A stretch of 64,000 nt of DNA. Source: Candidatus Obscuribacterales bacterium (GTDB taxonomy: Bacteria; Cyanobacteriota; Vampirovibrionia; Obscuribacterales; Obscuribacteraceae). The position numbers and the translations under genes were made by a program. Shown here piece after piece: positions 51,903-59,660 of this stretch; the stretch's first letter is position 1, and each line of letters opens with the position of its first letter. The notes under the pieces were generated by a model. That model was not told the origin of the DNA, did no database searches, and saw only the letters and a program-made list of their open reading frames with translations. The DNA is taken from NCBI GenBank assembly GCA_021732025.1, contig JAKFVU010000077.1:1-64000 (forward strand). The letters are read 5' to 3'.

Positions 51903-52084
51903 GTTGGTATGGTCTTCGAACGACAAAATTTGTTGATTTGCCAAGGCCGATGCGAAAAATTGAATTTCAGAACAAATTGTAAGTGTCACTGCCGGTGGTG
52001 CCGTCGGCAGCAGCGTGGCAAAAATTTGAGAAGGGAAAAGGCATCAAAATTGAAGAGAAGATTTGCATCTTCAAGGAGTTCAAA

Positions 52085-52309
52085 ATGTACAGTAATTTTC
52101 TCAACCACTATTACTTATCGAACGTCCATCATGCTGCTGCTGTCGAGCAGACAAGACAACATTTGAGTAACATTTTCTTTGGCAAAGAAGAAAAAAATGA
52201 AGCTGCTAACGAAACACATTTAGAAAATGCCACTCTCGTGGAACTTGATAGGGTCTGGCTTCGTCAGTTAAGTCTAAGTGATGAATCGAACGAGAAGCTA
52301 AACAACTAA
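52085..52309 (+). CDS. 74-aa hypothetical protein
   Basis: The start ATG 52085 has AAGGAG 6 nt upstream. The product begins MYSNFLNHYYLSNVHHAAA and is rich in Asn, Glu and His, with no cysteine and no signal peptide. It ends 13 bp before the TetR gene and lies under the operator-bearing promoter. A longer frame starts at GTG 51983 but with no ribosome-binding site. I do not recognise the family; being the first gene of a repressor operon suggests a stress-linked role. Confidence 0.65.
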   Translation: MYSNFLNHYYLSNVHHAAAVEQTRQHLSNIFFGKEEKNEAANETHLENATLVELDRVWLRQLSLSDESNEKLNN

Positions 52310-52322
52310 CATAATGGAATAA

Positions 52323-52922
52323 ATGATCATGGCTAAAGTAGTACAAAAAGAAGGGACCAAGCAAGAATTGCTTGAGGCTGGCACCAGATTGATGCTAGAG
52401 AAAGGCTATAGTAACTGCGGCTTGCAAGAAGTCTTAGAGTCGGTCGGAGTGCCTAAAGGCAGCTTCTATTATTACTTTGACAGCAAAGAAGAATTTGCCC
52501 TACAGATCATTCGCCATTTTGACAAAGAGTATACCGATCGAATTCTTTGTTCTCTTCGAGACGAGTCGTTGTCACCATTAGGCCGACTAAAGGTCTATTG
52601 TCAAAAAAACAAACAGAATATTGAAGAAAGAAAATGCACCCGCGGATGTCTGATTGGTAATCTCAGCCAAGAGATGGCCAGTCAAAGTGAAGTGTTGCGA
52701 GAAGAGCTAGAAAAGGTTTTTCAACGATGGACTGATGTCTTCGCTGCTTGCATCGAAGCCGGACAAAAGTCGGGTGAAATTCGGCGAGATTTTGAAGCGC
52801 TCTCCTTGGCTGATTTCTTTCTTAGTGGCTGGGAAGGTGCTGTGCTTAGGGCTAAGTCGACCCGCACGACCAAGCCAATAGATAATTTTATCGAGTTGAC
52901 CTTTGCCTTTATGGCATTGTGA
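52323..52922 (+). CDS. TetR/AcrR regulator, NemR/AcuR-like, with conserved cysteines
   Basis: A 199-residue repressor. The N-terminal helix-turn-helix (about 14-60) reads LLEAGTRLMLEKGYSNCGLQEVLESVGVPKGSFYYYF, split here as GTRLMLEKGYSN, then VPKGSFYYYFDSKEEF. The ligand domain carries RKCTRGCLIGNLSQE; the Cys109 in GCL aligns by pattern with the redox cysteine of NemR, and Cys105 sits nearby. Other cysteines are 32, 76, 93 and 143. ATG 52323 or ATG 52329 could start it. The operator in its own promoter suggests autorepression released by electrophiles or hypochlorous-type oxidants; this is inferred. Confidence 0.87.
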   Translation: MIMAKVVQKEGTKQELLEAGTRLMLEKGYSNCGLQEVLESVGVPKGSFYYYFDSKEEFALQIIRHFDKEYTDRILCSLRDESLSPLGRLKVYCQKNKQNIEERKCTRGCLIGNLSQEMASQSEVLREELEKVFQRWTDVFAACIEAGQKSGEIRRDFEALSLADFFLSGWEGAVLRAKSTRTTKPIDNFIELTFAFMAL

Positions 52923-53031
52923 ACTCAAAGGTTTTACTTGTCACCAGCGCCTTTGTGCGCCCATACCTGCCTTCTATGTAGAAAGGCTTACACATAAACA
53001 GTACAAAAATACTCAAGCATTGGAGAAAATC

Positions 53032-53202
53032 ATGTCAGCAATTGAAACAGAAAAGAAAGAAGACCTCAAAGTAACGGTTGAAGGTTCCACTTGTTCGACT
53101 AAAACAGCCGAGGAGAAAGCCGCAGAAGCTAAAGCAAATACTTGCTCTACCGATGCTTCGGCTAAGCCTAAAGAAGAAAAGAAAGGCTCGTGCTGCGGTT
53201 AA
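53032..53202 (+). CDS. cysteine-ended small protein, 56 aa
   Basis: ATG 53032 has GGAG about 7 nt upstream. The product is Lys/Glu/Ala-rich with four cysteines: STCST, NTCST, and a terminal GSCCG. The terminal Cys-Cys-Gly recalls small metal- or thiol-binding peptides, but no named family is recognised. It follows the NemR-like gene by about 110 bp on the same strand and has its own terminator, so it may be part of the same stress response. The frame reads further upstream but without a start site. Confidence 0.7.
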   Translation: MSAIETEKKEDLKVTVEGSTCSTKTAEEKAAEAKANTCSTDASAKPKEEKKGSCCG

Positions 53203-53246
53203 AGCCGCAAACTCAACGAGATTGAATTGAGATCCAGAAAATCGAA

Positions 53247-53281
53247 AAGAAGGGGTAGCCGAACTTGTGCTGCCCCTTCTT
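53247..53281 (+). terminator. intrinsic terminator after the small Cys protein
   Basis: A stem of about 13 bp (AAGAAGGGGTAGC with GCTGCCCCTTCTT, one T-G wobble) and a 9-nt loop, then TCTTTGG. Confidence 0.75.
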
Positions 53282-53386
53282 CTTTGGTCAGATAATTTTT
53301 GAAGTAAAAGAGTGGTTGATTTTTGCTAAAAATTGGGAATGTCAAGAATGTTACGTGCGGTATCCTGCAAATCTAAGGGTTTATAC

Positions 53387-53402
53387 TGGACAACTGGGTC
53401 CA
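53387..53402 (+). promoter_or_regulatory. dyad in front of the second TetR gene
   Basis: TGGACAACTGGGTCCA has perfect 5-bp arms (TGGAC/GTCCA). A TAATAT -10 at 53404-53409 follows, and the hexamer 17 bp upstream (TTATAC, 53381-53386) is a weak -35, so the dyad would fill the spacer. It resembles the 51884-51898 operator in layout and sequence. Confidence 0.5.
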
Positions 53403-53432
53403 ATAATATTGCCAAGCTTAAATGGGTAGAGA

Positions 53433-54071
53433 ATGGAAAAAATTGCAAAAATCGGTGTGAAAGCCCCTACACGTGATGCCGAAGCCACACGTAACAGCAT
53501 TCTCGATGCAGCAGAGCAAGAGTTCGCCAAGGTTGGTCTTTGGGGCGCGCGAACCGAATCTATTGCAGCCAGAACTGGCGTTACCAAGGCCATGATTCAC
53601 TATTATTTTGAGAACAAAGAGAACCTTTACCGGGCGGTAATGGAGCGGTTAATTACTCGGCGGACAGCCGAATTGAACTCCCTTCACGTCACTGATCTTC
53701 CTCCTGGCGAGGCTGTAGCAGCTATTCTTCGCAATATCTTAGATCATGCATCAGAGAATCCGAATGTTGTCAGTCTTCTTGTTCTAGAGGCGCTGCAAAA
53801 TGAAGGTAGATATTACTGCGAGACATCCTTGGGAAGCCTTTATGGTCCATTGCTTGAGAGTTTAAAGCGGGGCATGGATAGCGGAGAATTTTCTCCCGCA
53901 GATCCTCTGCATGTTGCTGCCAACCTAGTGGGCATGTGCGTTTTCTATACCGTGTCTAGAGATAATTTGAAAAATCTCTGGCCAGAAGGCACTGATTTGC
54001 TCTCAGCCGAAATGCGCGAAGAGCACTGCAGTATCACGCTGAAAATGTGTATGGCCGCCATTAAGCGTTAG
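53433..54071 (+). CDS. TetR/AcrR-family regulator
   Basis: A 212-residue one-component repressor. The helix-turn-helix (about 18-64) shows SILDAAEQEFAKVGLWGARTE, interrupted here as IAARTGVTKAMIHYYFENKENLYRAV. The C-terminal ligand domain is helical with several cysteines (YYCETS, MCVFY, EHCSITLKMCM). The subfamily resembles RutR/YfiR-type regulators, but the ligand is unknown. A dyad within a putative promoter 30 bp upstream suggests autorepression. The next gene is convergent. No obvious target operon lies beside it, apart from its own promoter. Confidence 0.85.
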   Translation: MEKIAKIGVKAPTRDAEATRNSILDAAEQEFAKVGLWGARTESIAARTGVTKAMIHYYFENKENLYRAVMERLITRRTAELNSLHVTDLPPGEAVAAILRNILDHASENPNVVSLLVLEALQNEGRYYCETSLGSLYGPLLESLKRGMDSGEFSPADPLHVAANLVGMCVFYTVSRDNLKNLWPEGTDLLSAEMREEHCSITLKMCMAAIKR

Positions 54072-54077
54072 TTTCGG

Positions 54078-55553
54078 CTAAAACTGGAAATAGACGAAGC
54101 TAGGTGTACCATCCGGTGCAAATAGCAACAGCAGTATGGCGATAGCAGCCAAATATGCTGGTCTAAAGACTTGCAGTTGCTTGGGCAATGGCAATATTCC
54201 AGGTACGCTCTTGCCGCGAAGCTGGTTAGCGATTAGGTGGCCAATGACAATGCTAATTAGAATTACTGGAAACAGAGCAAAGTTTGCCGGTCCTTCTATT
54301 GATGGAATCGTCATGGATAGTGGGTTGATGCTGGCGCTAGTTGCGGTATGGGGCGTGAGCATAAATAGCTTTTGGAAGTAGCGACCTGATAGTTCCATAT
54401 TAGGCAGTCTGAATGTCACCAAAGTAATGGCCAGACAATTAAAGGTAAGTAGCACGCCGAAGCAATGGAACAGCTTTGTTTCAGTCAGCTTTAGGAGTAG
54501 TGGACTTTTGTCGACGACCAGTCGCCAAACTCTATTGCAGTTCAACCAGAAGCCGTGCATCGCTCCAAATATGATGTAGTTCAAACCGGCGCCGTGCCAT
54601 AAGCCAGCTAGGGTAAAAGTAATCATGACGTTGCGAATGGTAGCGAGGGTGCCATGTTTGCTGCCGCCCAGCGGGAAGAACAAATAGTCACGCAACCAAA
54701 GCGACAATGAAATGTGCCAACGCCGCCAATACTCTGTAATTGATCCAGCCAGGAAGGGCAGATCAAAGTTAATTGGCACTTTGAAGCCTAATAAGGCAGC
54801 TGAGCCCCGGGCGATATCTGTATAGCCAGAGAAGTCAAAATAGACCTGGATAGCAAAGGCCCAAAGCAATGACCAGCAGTCGAAAGTGCTCAGCATCTCA
54901 GGATGCGGCATGCATTTGTCGATAACTACTGCCACACTATCGGCCACAATTACTTTTTTAAATAGGCCCCACAAAATTAGCTCTACGCCTTCGTCAAAAT
55001 CTTTCAAATTGATTTTGGCTGGTTTGTGCAACTGTGGCACAAAATCTTGAAAGCGCTTAATTGGTCCGGCAATTTGCGTAGGGAAGAAACTCGGGAAAAG
55101 GGCAAACTCTAAAGGCGCTTTGACAGCGGGGCTACCTTTATAGACATCGACCAAGTAATGGATGAATTCGAAAACGAAGAACGATATGCCTAGGGGCAGA
55201 ATAATTTCTTGCAACGGGTAAGAGATTTTTCTACCAGCAATTGCCAGTACGCTATTGGTGGCATCGATGGCAAAATAAGCATATTTGAAATAGGCAAGCG
55301 TTAGTATGTTGGCTACCAGGGCGCCTATCAGTGCTAATTTGCGATGTTGCTTTTGCTTTTCGATGGCAATGCCCGCAAAATAGTTGAACGCTGTCAGAAC
55401 AACAATTAGCACAAGATAAATTGGCTTCCAGGTCATGTAGAAAACATAGCTGGAGAAGAGCAAGAAGGCTGTGCGATAGCGAAAAGGCATGAACCAATAA
55501 ATGGCTACGACGATTGGCAAAAATACTAGATAGGCGGCGCTGTTGAATAACAC
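54078..55553 (-). CDS. AlgI-like membrane-bound O-acyltransferase (MBOAT)
   Basis: A 491-residue inner-membrane acyltransferase with about 10 to 12 membrane segments. Family marks are FFPTQIAGPIKRF, YFDFSGYTDIARGSA, ITEYWRRWHISLSLWLRDYLFFPLGG and the catalytic His in TLAGLWHGAGLNY. AlgI-type proteins pass acetyl groups across the membrane to exported polysaccharide or peptidoglycan with an SGNH partner. The GTG start at 55553 shares one base with the partner's stop (TAGTG), a mark of translational coupling. The acetylated polymer is unknown; the sugar genes 4 kb away are candidates for its synthesis. Confidence 0.92.
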   Translation of the reverse strand: MLFNSAAYLVFLPIVVAIYWFMPFRYRTAFLLFSSYVFYMTWKPIYLVLIVVLTAFNYFAGIAIEKQKQHRKLALIGALVANILTLAYFKYAYFAIDATNSVLAIAGRKISYPLQEIILPLGISFFVFEFIHYLVDVYKGSPAVKAPLEFALFPSFFPTQIAGPIKRFQDFVPQLHKPAKINLKDFDEGVELILWGLFKKVIVADSVAVVIDKCMPHPEMLSTFDCWSLLWAFAIQVYFDFSGYTDIARGSAALLGFKVPINFDLPFLAGSITEYWRRWHISLSLWLRDYLFFPLGGSKHGTLATIRNVMITFTLAGLWHGAGLNYIIFGAMHGFWLNCNRVWRLVVDKSPLLLKLTETKLFHCFGVLLTFNCLAITLVTFRLPNMELSGRYFQKLFMLTPHTATSASINPLSMTIPSIEGPANFALFPVILISIVIGHLIANQLRGKSVPGILPLPKQLQVFRPAYLAAIAILLLLFAPDGTPSFVYFQF

Positions 55554-56872
55554 TAGTTGCTACCTCCTTCAGCTTGAACTTGAGAGGTTTGCAATGCCGC
55601 CTTCGTACGAGGATCATTGGCTAGGCTGCGACCGACTATGTCGACAATTTTTCTTCCGCCACTAGCATCCATGTGACCGTAGTCAGAAAAGTCTTTCATA
55701 TCGAACTGACCTTCTTTCATGGTGTCAACATAAAGGCAGTCATACTTAGAAGACATTTCTATCAAAGTATCCACGTGTCGCTTATAGACTTTTGGCGGTA
55801 TGAATTTTATTCCTAGCTCTGAAACCGGCATGTTTACTATTACCGGTGTTATTCCTTTAGCCTTTGCTTCGGTCAGACATTTGTTCAACCAGATTTTTTG
55901 ATTGTCGAACATTTCGTCGTTAGAGTTTTTGAAACGCTTTTTCCAGTCTTTGCCGTTGTCATAAAAAGAATCTGTTTGTGCATTGGGCTTGGCTATGAAT
56001 ACGCCTTTCTCTACTTCTGAGCGATAGAAGGCAAACTGTTTGTCGAAGTCAGTTTTGATATTGAAAGCACTTGGTGCCGCCACTTTTTGGAAGACTGGAT
56101 TGAGAGTAGTCTTCGCCTGTTCGCCTAGAACACTTTGTGAGTGGTACTTTTTATCGACGAAATAAATGTACTCGCGAAGCATGAAGTTTATTTTGGGCCA
56201 CGCACTTGTGTAAGCAATATCGAGCAGGTCTTTGGTGTCAGTAAAACGCTCTAAATATTTGAAGGCAGTGGTGGCACCGGCACAGCTAAAGCTTGTGTCC
56301 ATCAAATCTCTCGGGCCGAGACACAGCACCATAACTTTTGGGGTGTGATCTTTATCAAATAGTGTGCGAGCAATCATGTAGTCATCTGAGACCATGCTGC
56401 CAGGTAGGCCGAAATTGAAGCACGTACCTTCATAGCCTTTCATGTATTTGCTAATGACAGACTCTAAATATTTAGTTCGGCGGTTTACTACGATGTCGAC
56501 ATTCTTTTGCAAGTGCTCTGCTTCTTGCATCCATACTGAGTTCATCAATAGAGAAGAACCGAGCAGCACCACTTTGGGATTAACTTCTTGCTTATAGTCT
56601 TGAGTGGTCCAGAAAACCCAAGATTTCATGGTCGGTAAACTATCTGGGTCGACACCCTTAAAAGGATTGGTCACGACTAAAAGCAGATTGGCTAGTACAA
56701 CAAGGGCTGCGGCCTGAAATACTTTGCTTTTGCCTATGACACTGAGTTTGCTGCCGGGCCTATCGCTACCCGCAAGATTGCTGCGAGCGCCCAGGCCTTG
56801 CTCGGAGCCAATGGCTCTCTTGGTGGCGCTGTCGACTTTTGTCGTCAGAGGTGGCGGCGGTGAGCTAGGCAT
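55553..56872 (-). CDS. SGNH/AlgJ-AlgX-like O-acetylation partner
   Basis: A 439-residue membrane-anchored protein. A disordered Ser/Pro-rich cytoplasmic N-terminus precedes one membrane helix (about 52-68). The extracytoplasmic domain has the SGNH blocks: VVLLGSSLLM (Ser106 region, GDS-like), LGPRDLMD and DYGHMDASGGRK for the Asp/His pair. It is encoded just before the MBOAT and overlaps it by 1 bp, so the two form one O-acetyltransferase machine: MBOAT donates across the membrane, SGNH transfers. The start is ATG 56872. Confidence 0.82.
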   Translation of the reverse strand: MPSSPPPPLTTKVDSATKRAIGSEQGLGARSNLAGSDRPGSKLSVIGKSKVFQAAALVVLANLLLVVTNPFKGVDPDSLPTMKSWVFWTTQDYKQEVNPKVVLLGSSLLMNSVWMQEAEHLQKNVDIVVNRRTKYLESVISKYMKGYEGTCFNFGLPGSMVSDDYMIARTLFDKDHTPKVMVLCLGPRDLMDTSFSCAGATTAFKYLERFTDTKDLLDIAYTSAWPKINFMLREYIYFVDKKYHSQSVLGEQAKTTLNPVFQKVAAPSAFNIKTDFDKQFAFYRSEVEKGVFIAKPNAQTDSFYDNGKDWKKRFKNSNDEMFDNQKIWLNKCLTEAKAKGITPVIVNMPVSELGIKFIPPKVYKRHVDTLIEMSSKYDCLYVDTMKEGQFDMKDFSDYGHMDASGGRKIVDIVGRSLANDPRTKAALQTSQVQAEGGSN

Positions 56873-56955
56873 TTGCTTCCAGTATTAGTGGTTCAATAAT
56901 GTGCAAGCCGGAAGCTTGACAAGCGAAAATTATAGCAACATGCTCCCTTACTGAA

Positions 56956-56969
56956 AGGCTGAAGAGCCT
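56956..56969 (-). terminator. weak hairpin after the RRM gene
   Basis: AGGCT and AGCCT pair around a GAAG loop, 64 bp past the RRM stop, followed on the minus strand by TTTC. It is weak and may not terminate. Confidence 0.3.
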
Positions 56970-57032
56970 CATTCGCCAACACCGTATCGTTATTAAAGAC
57001 TAATACTCTGCTTGACCCTACTCTCGTTTGGT

Positions 57033-57293
57033 CTAATCTTGCCGGGTTTTCGGTCTGGCTAAGTTGACAGACATTTCTCTTCCGGCTAAGGCGCGACCAT
57101 GCAGGGCCTTGATTGCCTGCTCTGCGTCTTCTGCCGAAGCCATTTCAACAAAACCAAAGCCGCGCTTTTTGCCCGTATATTTGTCGGTAGGAATAGCTAC
57201 TGAGATTACAGATCCTGTTTGCGAAAATACCTCTTGTAGTTCAGCTTCTTCCACTTTAAAGGAAAGATTTCCTACGAATAACTTATTGTTCAT
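57033..57293 (-). CDS. single-RRM RNA-binding protein
   Basis: An 86-residue protein made of one RNA recognition motif. RNP2 is LFVGNLSF (residues 5-12) and RNP1 is KRGFGFVEM (near 43-51), with the aromatic residues that stack on RNA intact. Such stand-alone RRM proteins (Rbp) are common in Cyanobacteria and some relatives and bind mRNA, for example in the cold or for localisation. The C-terminus is short and basic, without a Gly-rich tail. A weak AAGAG site precedes ATG 57293. Confidence 0.93.
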   Translation of the reverse strand: MNNKLFVGNLSFKVEEAELQEVFSQTGSVISVAIPTDKYTGKKRGFGFVEMASAEDAEQAIKALHGRALAGREMSVNLARPKTRQD

Positions 57294-57412
57294 CTCTTCT
57301 TATCTCAAGGTATTTCTGGCTTAAGTATCTCAGAAAAACAAATCACTTCCAAGTAGTACTACTATTTAGGAGGAGAGCCTGTTTGTGCACTCTGTCTCAT
57401 TGAAAGGAATAA

Positions 57413-57856
57413 TTGTGCATGCTCAAAGTTGTGCCGGTTTCTCTTCTTCTTCTTCTTCTTCTGACTTTAGCGTTCTCAGCCTCGGCGTCGGCCTCGGGAT
57501 CATTCGCTCGACCTACCGTTAAGGTTGAGAACCTCACTAATATTGCTAGGGAAAACGACGAAGTAAGTGCTGCTTATCGAGGTAGTCGCCTTCTAGTAAT
57601 AATTCGCCATCGTCGTGGCATCGGCCATGCGAAGCTTATTCTCGATAACCTAAGAAGGAAAAGCATCAGGTTAGATGTGAGATTTCTTGATTTTGCCATG
57701 CTTGAGGGTTTCACCATCGGCAGTGGCAGCAAGCAAATTTTTGAACTGTCAGATTCTCGTTCAGAAAGACGAAAGTTCACCCTGCCAATTGTTCTTTCTT
57801 CTTCTTCTGAGAAATCTGCAAGTGTTGATCTGTCTTGGGTTGATGCATATCGATAG
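57413..57856 (+). CDS. secreted hypothetical protein
   Basis: A product of 147 residues from TTG 57413, or 145 from ATG 57419; AAAGGA lies upstream and fits the TTG slightly better. A clear signal peptide (VSLLLLLLLTLAFSASASA) is cut near residue 27. The mature part is basic and beta-rich, with RLLVIIRHRRG and a Ser-rich stretch. I do not recognise a family. Its stop is 1 bp from the convergent RidA stop. Confidence 0.65.
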   Translation: MCMLKVVPVSLLLLLLLTLAFSASASASGSFARPTVKVENLTNIARENDEVSAAYRGSRLLVIIRHRRGIGHAKLILDNLRRKSIRLDVRFLDFAMLEGFTIGSGSKQIFELSDSRSERRKFTLPIVLSSSSEKSASVDLSWVDAYR

Positions 57857-57857
57857 A

Positions 57858-58250
57858 CTAAATGACGGCGTCGGCCTCTATCTCAACAAGCATCTCTGGT
57901 GATATCAGGCGAGCTACTTCAACCATGCTCGTGGCCGGTCTGATTTCAGAAAAGAATTCTCCGTGGGCTTTACCCACTAACTCCCAATTCTTTATGTCGG
58001 TGACGAAAATACGAGTGCGCACTACATGCTGAAGGCCAGCCCGTGTTTGTTTCAAGGCAGCTTCAATATTCTTGATGGCCTGTATTGTTTGGGCATAGGC
58101 ATCACCTACGCCAATAATCGTTCCATCTTCGCCTGTTGCGGTGGTGCCTGAGACAGCAATGAAATTGCCCACTTTTACAGCGCGAGAGTAACCCACCACT
58201 GATTCCCATGGCGTTCCGCTGGCGATATTGACCCGTGTGCCTTCGTTCAC
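57858..58250 (-). CDS. RidA/YjgF-family protein
   Basis: A 130-residue member of the reactive-imine deaminase family, a trimer that clears 2-aminoacrylate and similar enamines. [11 protein letters not shown] and the active-site Arg in [11 protein letters not shown] are visible, as is [11 protein letters not shown]. Cystathionine lyase and other PLP enzymes encoded in this window can produce such enamines, so a role in protecting PLP enzymes is plausible. Subgroup members may instead act on other substrates. The ATG 58250 start fits family length. Confidence 0.88.
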   Translation of the reverse strand: MNEGTRVNIASGTPWESVVGYSRAVKVGNFIAVSGTTATGEDGTIIGVGDAYAQTIQAIKNIEAALKQTRAGLQHVVRTRIFVTDIKNWELVGKAHGEFFSEIRPATSMVEVARLISPEMLVEIEADAVI

Positions 58251-58310
58251 TGTGGTTGTCCTTACAAAAGTTACCGTCAGTGTAGTTGATTTGCAGTCAC
58301 TAATTCGCTT

Positions 58311-59375
58311 TTAGGCTTTAGTGGTGGCAGCTTCTTTTGTTGCTTCGCTGCTGGCTGGAAGGCCCGCTGGATTTTTCGACCAGTAGAACTCGCGATTCTT
58401 GCGATAGTAGTCGCAGGTTTTGGCCAAGCCTTGCTCAAGAGTAGTGGTTGGACTCCAGCCTACGATCTCTTTCATTTTGGTTATATCTGAATAGAAATCG
58501 CCCGGTTCTTGCGCTTTTCTTTCAGCGGAGAATTCGGCATATTGCCATTTTCCGGCTTTGGCTACATCAACAATAGTTTTCACTAACTCAAGGAAGCTCA
58601 CTGGAATGTCGGAGCCGACGTTGAAGATTTCACCGTAAGCTTTAGGCGTGATGGCCGACTTGATGATGGCTTCAACAGTGTCATCGACGTAGCAGAAGTC
58701 TCTTAAGATACTGCCGTCGCCGTAAACTTGAATGGTGTCATTATCTAAGGCAAGGCGCACAAACCAGTTGCAGACGCCGAAGCGTGAGTGCATCATTTGT
58801 GAACGTGGGCCATAGATATTGCTCAATCTCAGCAAGACCGAGCGAATACCGTGCACATCGTTATATACCTTGATGATTTTTTCAGCTGTGAGATTGGAGA
58901 TCTCATAGATTCCCTTAGGGTTTGTTGGTGCTTCTTCGTTTACAGGAAGCGATACCGAAGAGCCGTACTGGCCGCGGGTTCCGGTGTACACACAGATGGC
59001 ATTGGGGTTGTGTTTGCGCAATGCTTCCATTAACACCGCTGTGCCCGTGATGTTAATTTGAATATCTGGAAATGGATTGGACAAACTCATCAAATGGCAG
59101 ACCTGGCCAGCCAGATGAAATACATAATCTTGTCCGCGCACTAGATAATCGAGGGCTGATTCATCGCGAATGTCGCAGTAGTTTATGCGCACTCTGTCTT
59201 TGACGGGGGCGAGGTTGAACTCATTGCCGCCGTAGTCAGGAATCATTGAATCAAGAACAGTAACCTTGGCGCCGAGGTTGGCGAGACGAATCGCCAGATT
59301 GGAACCGATGAAGCCCATGCCACCGGTGATCAATGCTGTTTTGCCCTTGAAGGCGGTTTCCACTGTCTGGCTCAT
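58311..59375 (-). CDS. sugar-nucleotide epimerase/dehydratase with altered YxxxK motif
   Basis: A 354-residue extended SDR acting on nucleotide sugars. The cofactor loop is ALITGGMGFIGSNL, the Asp39-like adenine binder is TVLDSM, and RLSNIYGPRSQ plus YVDDTVEAI match UDP-glucose 4-epimerase-like proteins. The catalytic Tyr157 is present, but the expected Lys in YxxxK is Asn161 (YEISN). The preceding Ser/Thr block reads TGTRGQYG. The start is ATG 59375. It diverges from the DegT aminotransferase. The substrate is unknown. The missing lysine is either compensated or marks a distinct subgroup. Confidence 0.85.
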   Translation of the reverse strand: MSQTVETAFKGKTALITGGMGFIGSNLAIRLANLGAKVTVLDSMIPDYGGNEFNLAPVKDRVRINYCDIRDESALDYLVRGQDYVFHLAGQVCHLMSLSNPFPDIQINITGTAVLMEALRKHNPNAICVYTGTRGQYGSSVSLPVNEEAPTNPKGIYEISNLTAEKIIKVYNDVHGIRSVLLRLSNIYGPRSQMMHSRFGVCNWFVRLALDNDTIQVYGDGSILRDFCYVDDTVEAIIKSAITPKAYGEIFNVGSDIPVSFLELVKTIVDVAKAGKWQYAEFSAERKAQEPGDFYSDITKMKEIVGWSPTTTLEQGLAKTCDYYRKNREFYWSKNPAGLPASSEATKEAATTKA

Positions 59376-59660
59376 AATCTTAATTTCCGCTCACAATGCT
59401 CGTTCGAATCGAGCAGGTAACCTGTGAGAAAACTCATCAATAATTTGAACGGGTCTCACTTAATTGGGATTCTAACACGGTGTAACGCTAGAACACGCTC
59501 TCAGACCCTCTCTCTTTAGAATTGTTGAATTGGGCTGAGGCCCAGTGCCAGAGGACATGGCCGTTTTATTGGTTGTCAATTAAACAAGGCTTAATTCCAA
59601 TTGGTCTCTTTTCTACTAGAATTGGCGGGTTAGAGTTTTTGGTTATATCGAGGGAAAGCG

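Noticed and set aside
51909-52166. 85-codon plus-strand frame in the leader of the TetR operon
   Set aside because: Very Arg/Cys/Ser-rich with no ribosome-binding site; it overlaps the better-supported 74-residue gene in another frame.
59398-59414. T-arm-like sequence (GCTCG, TTCGAAT loop, CGAGC)
   Set aside because: No anticodon arm or matching acceptor stem lies upstream on the plus strand, and the other strand shifts the loop. Taken as a chance hairpin in the leader of the epimerase gene.
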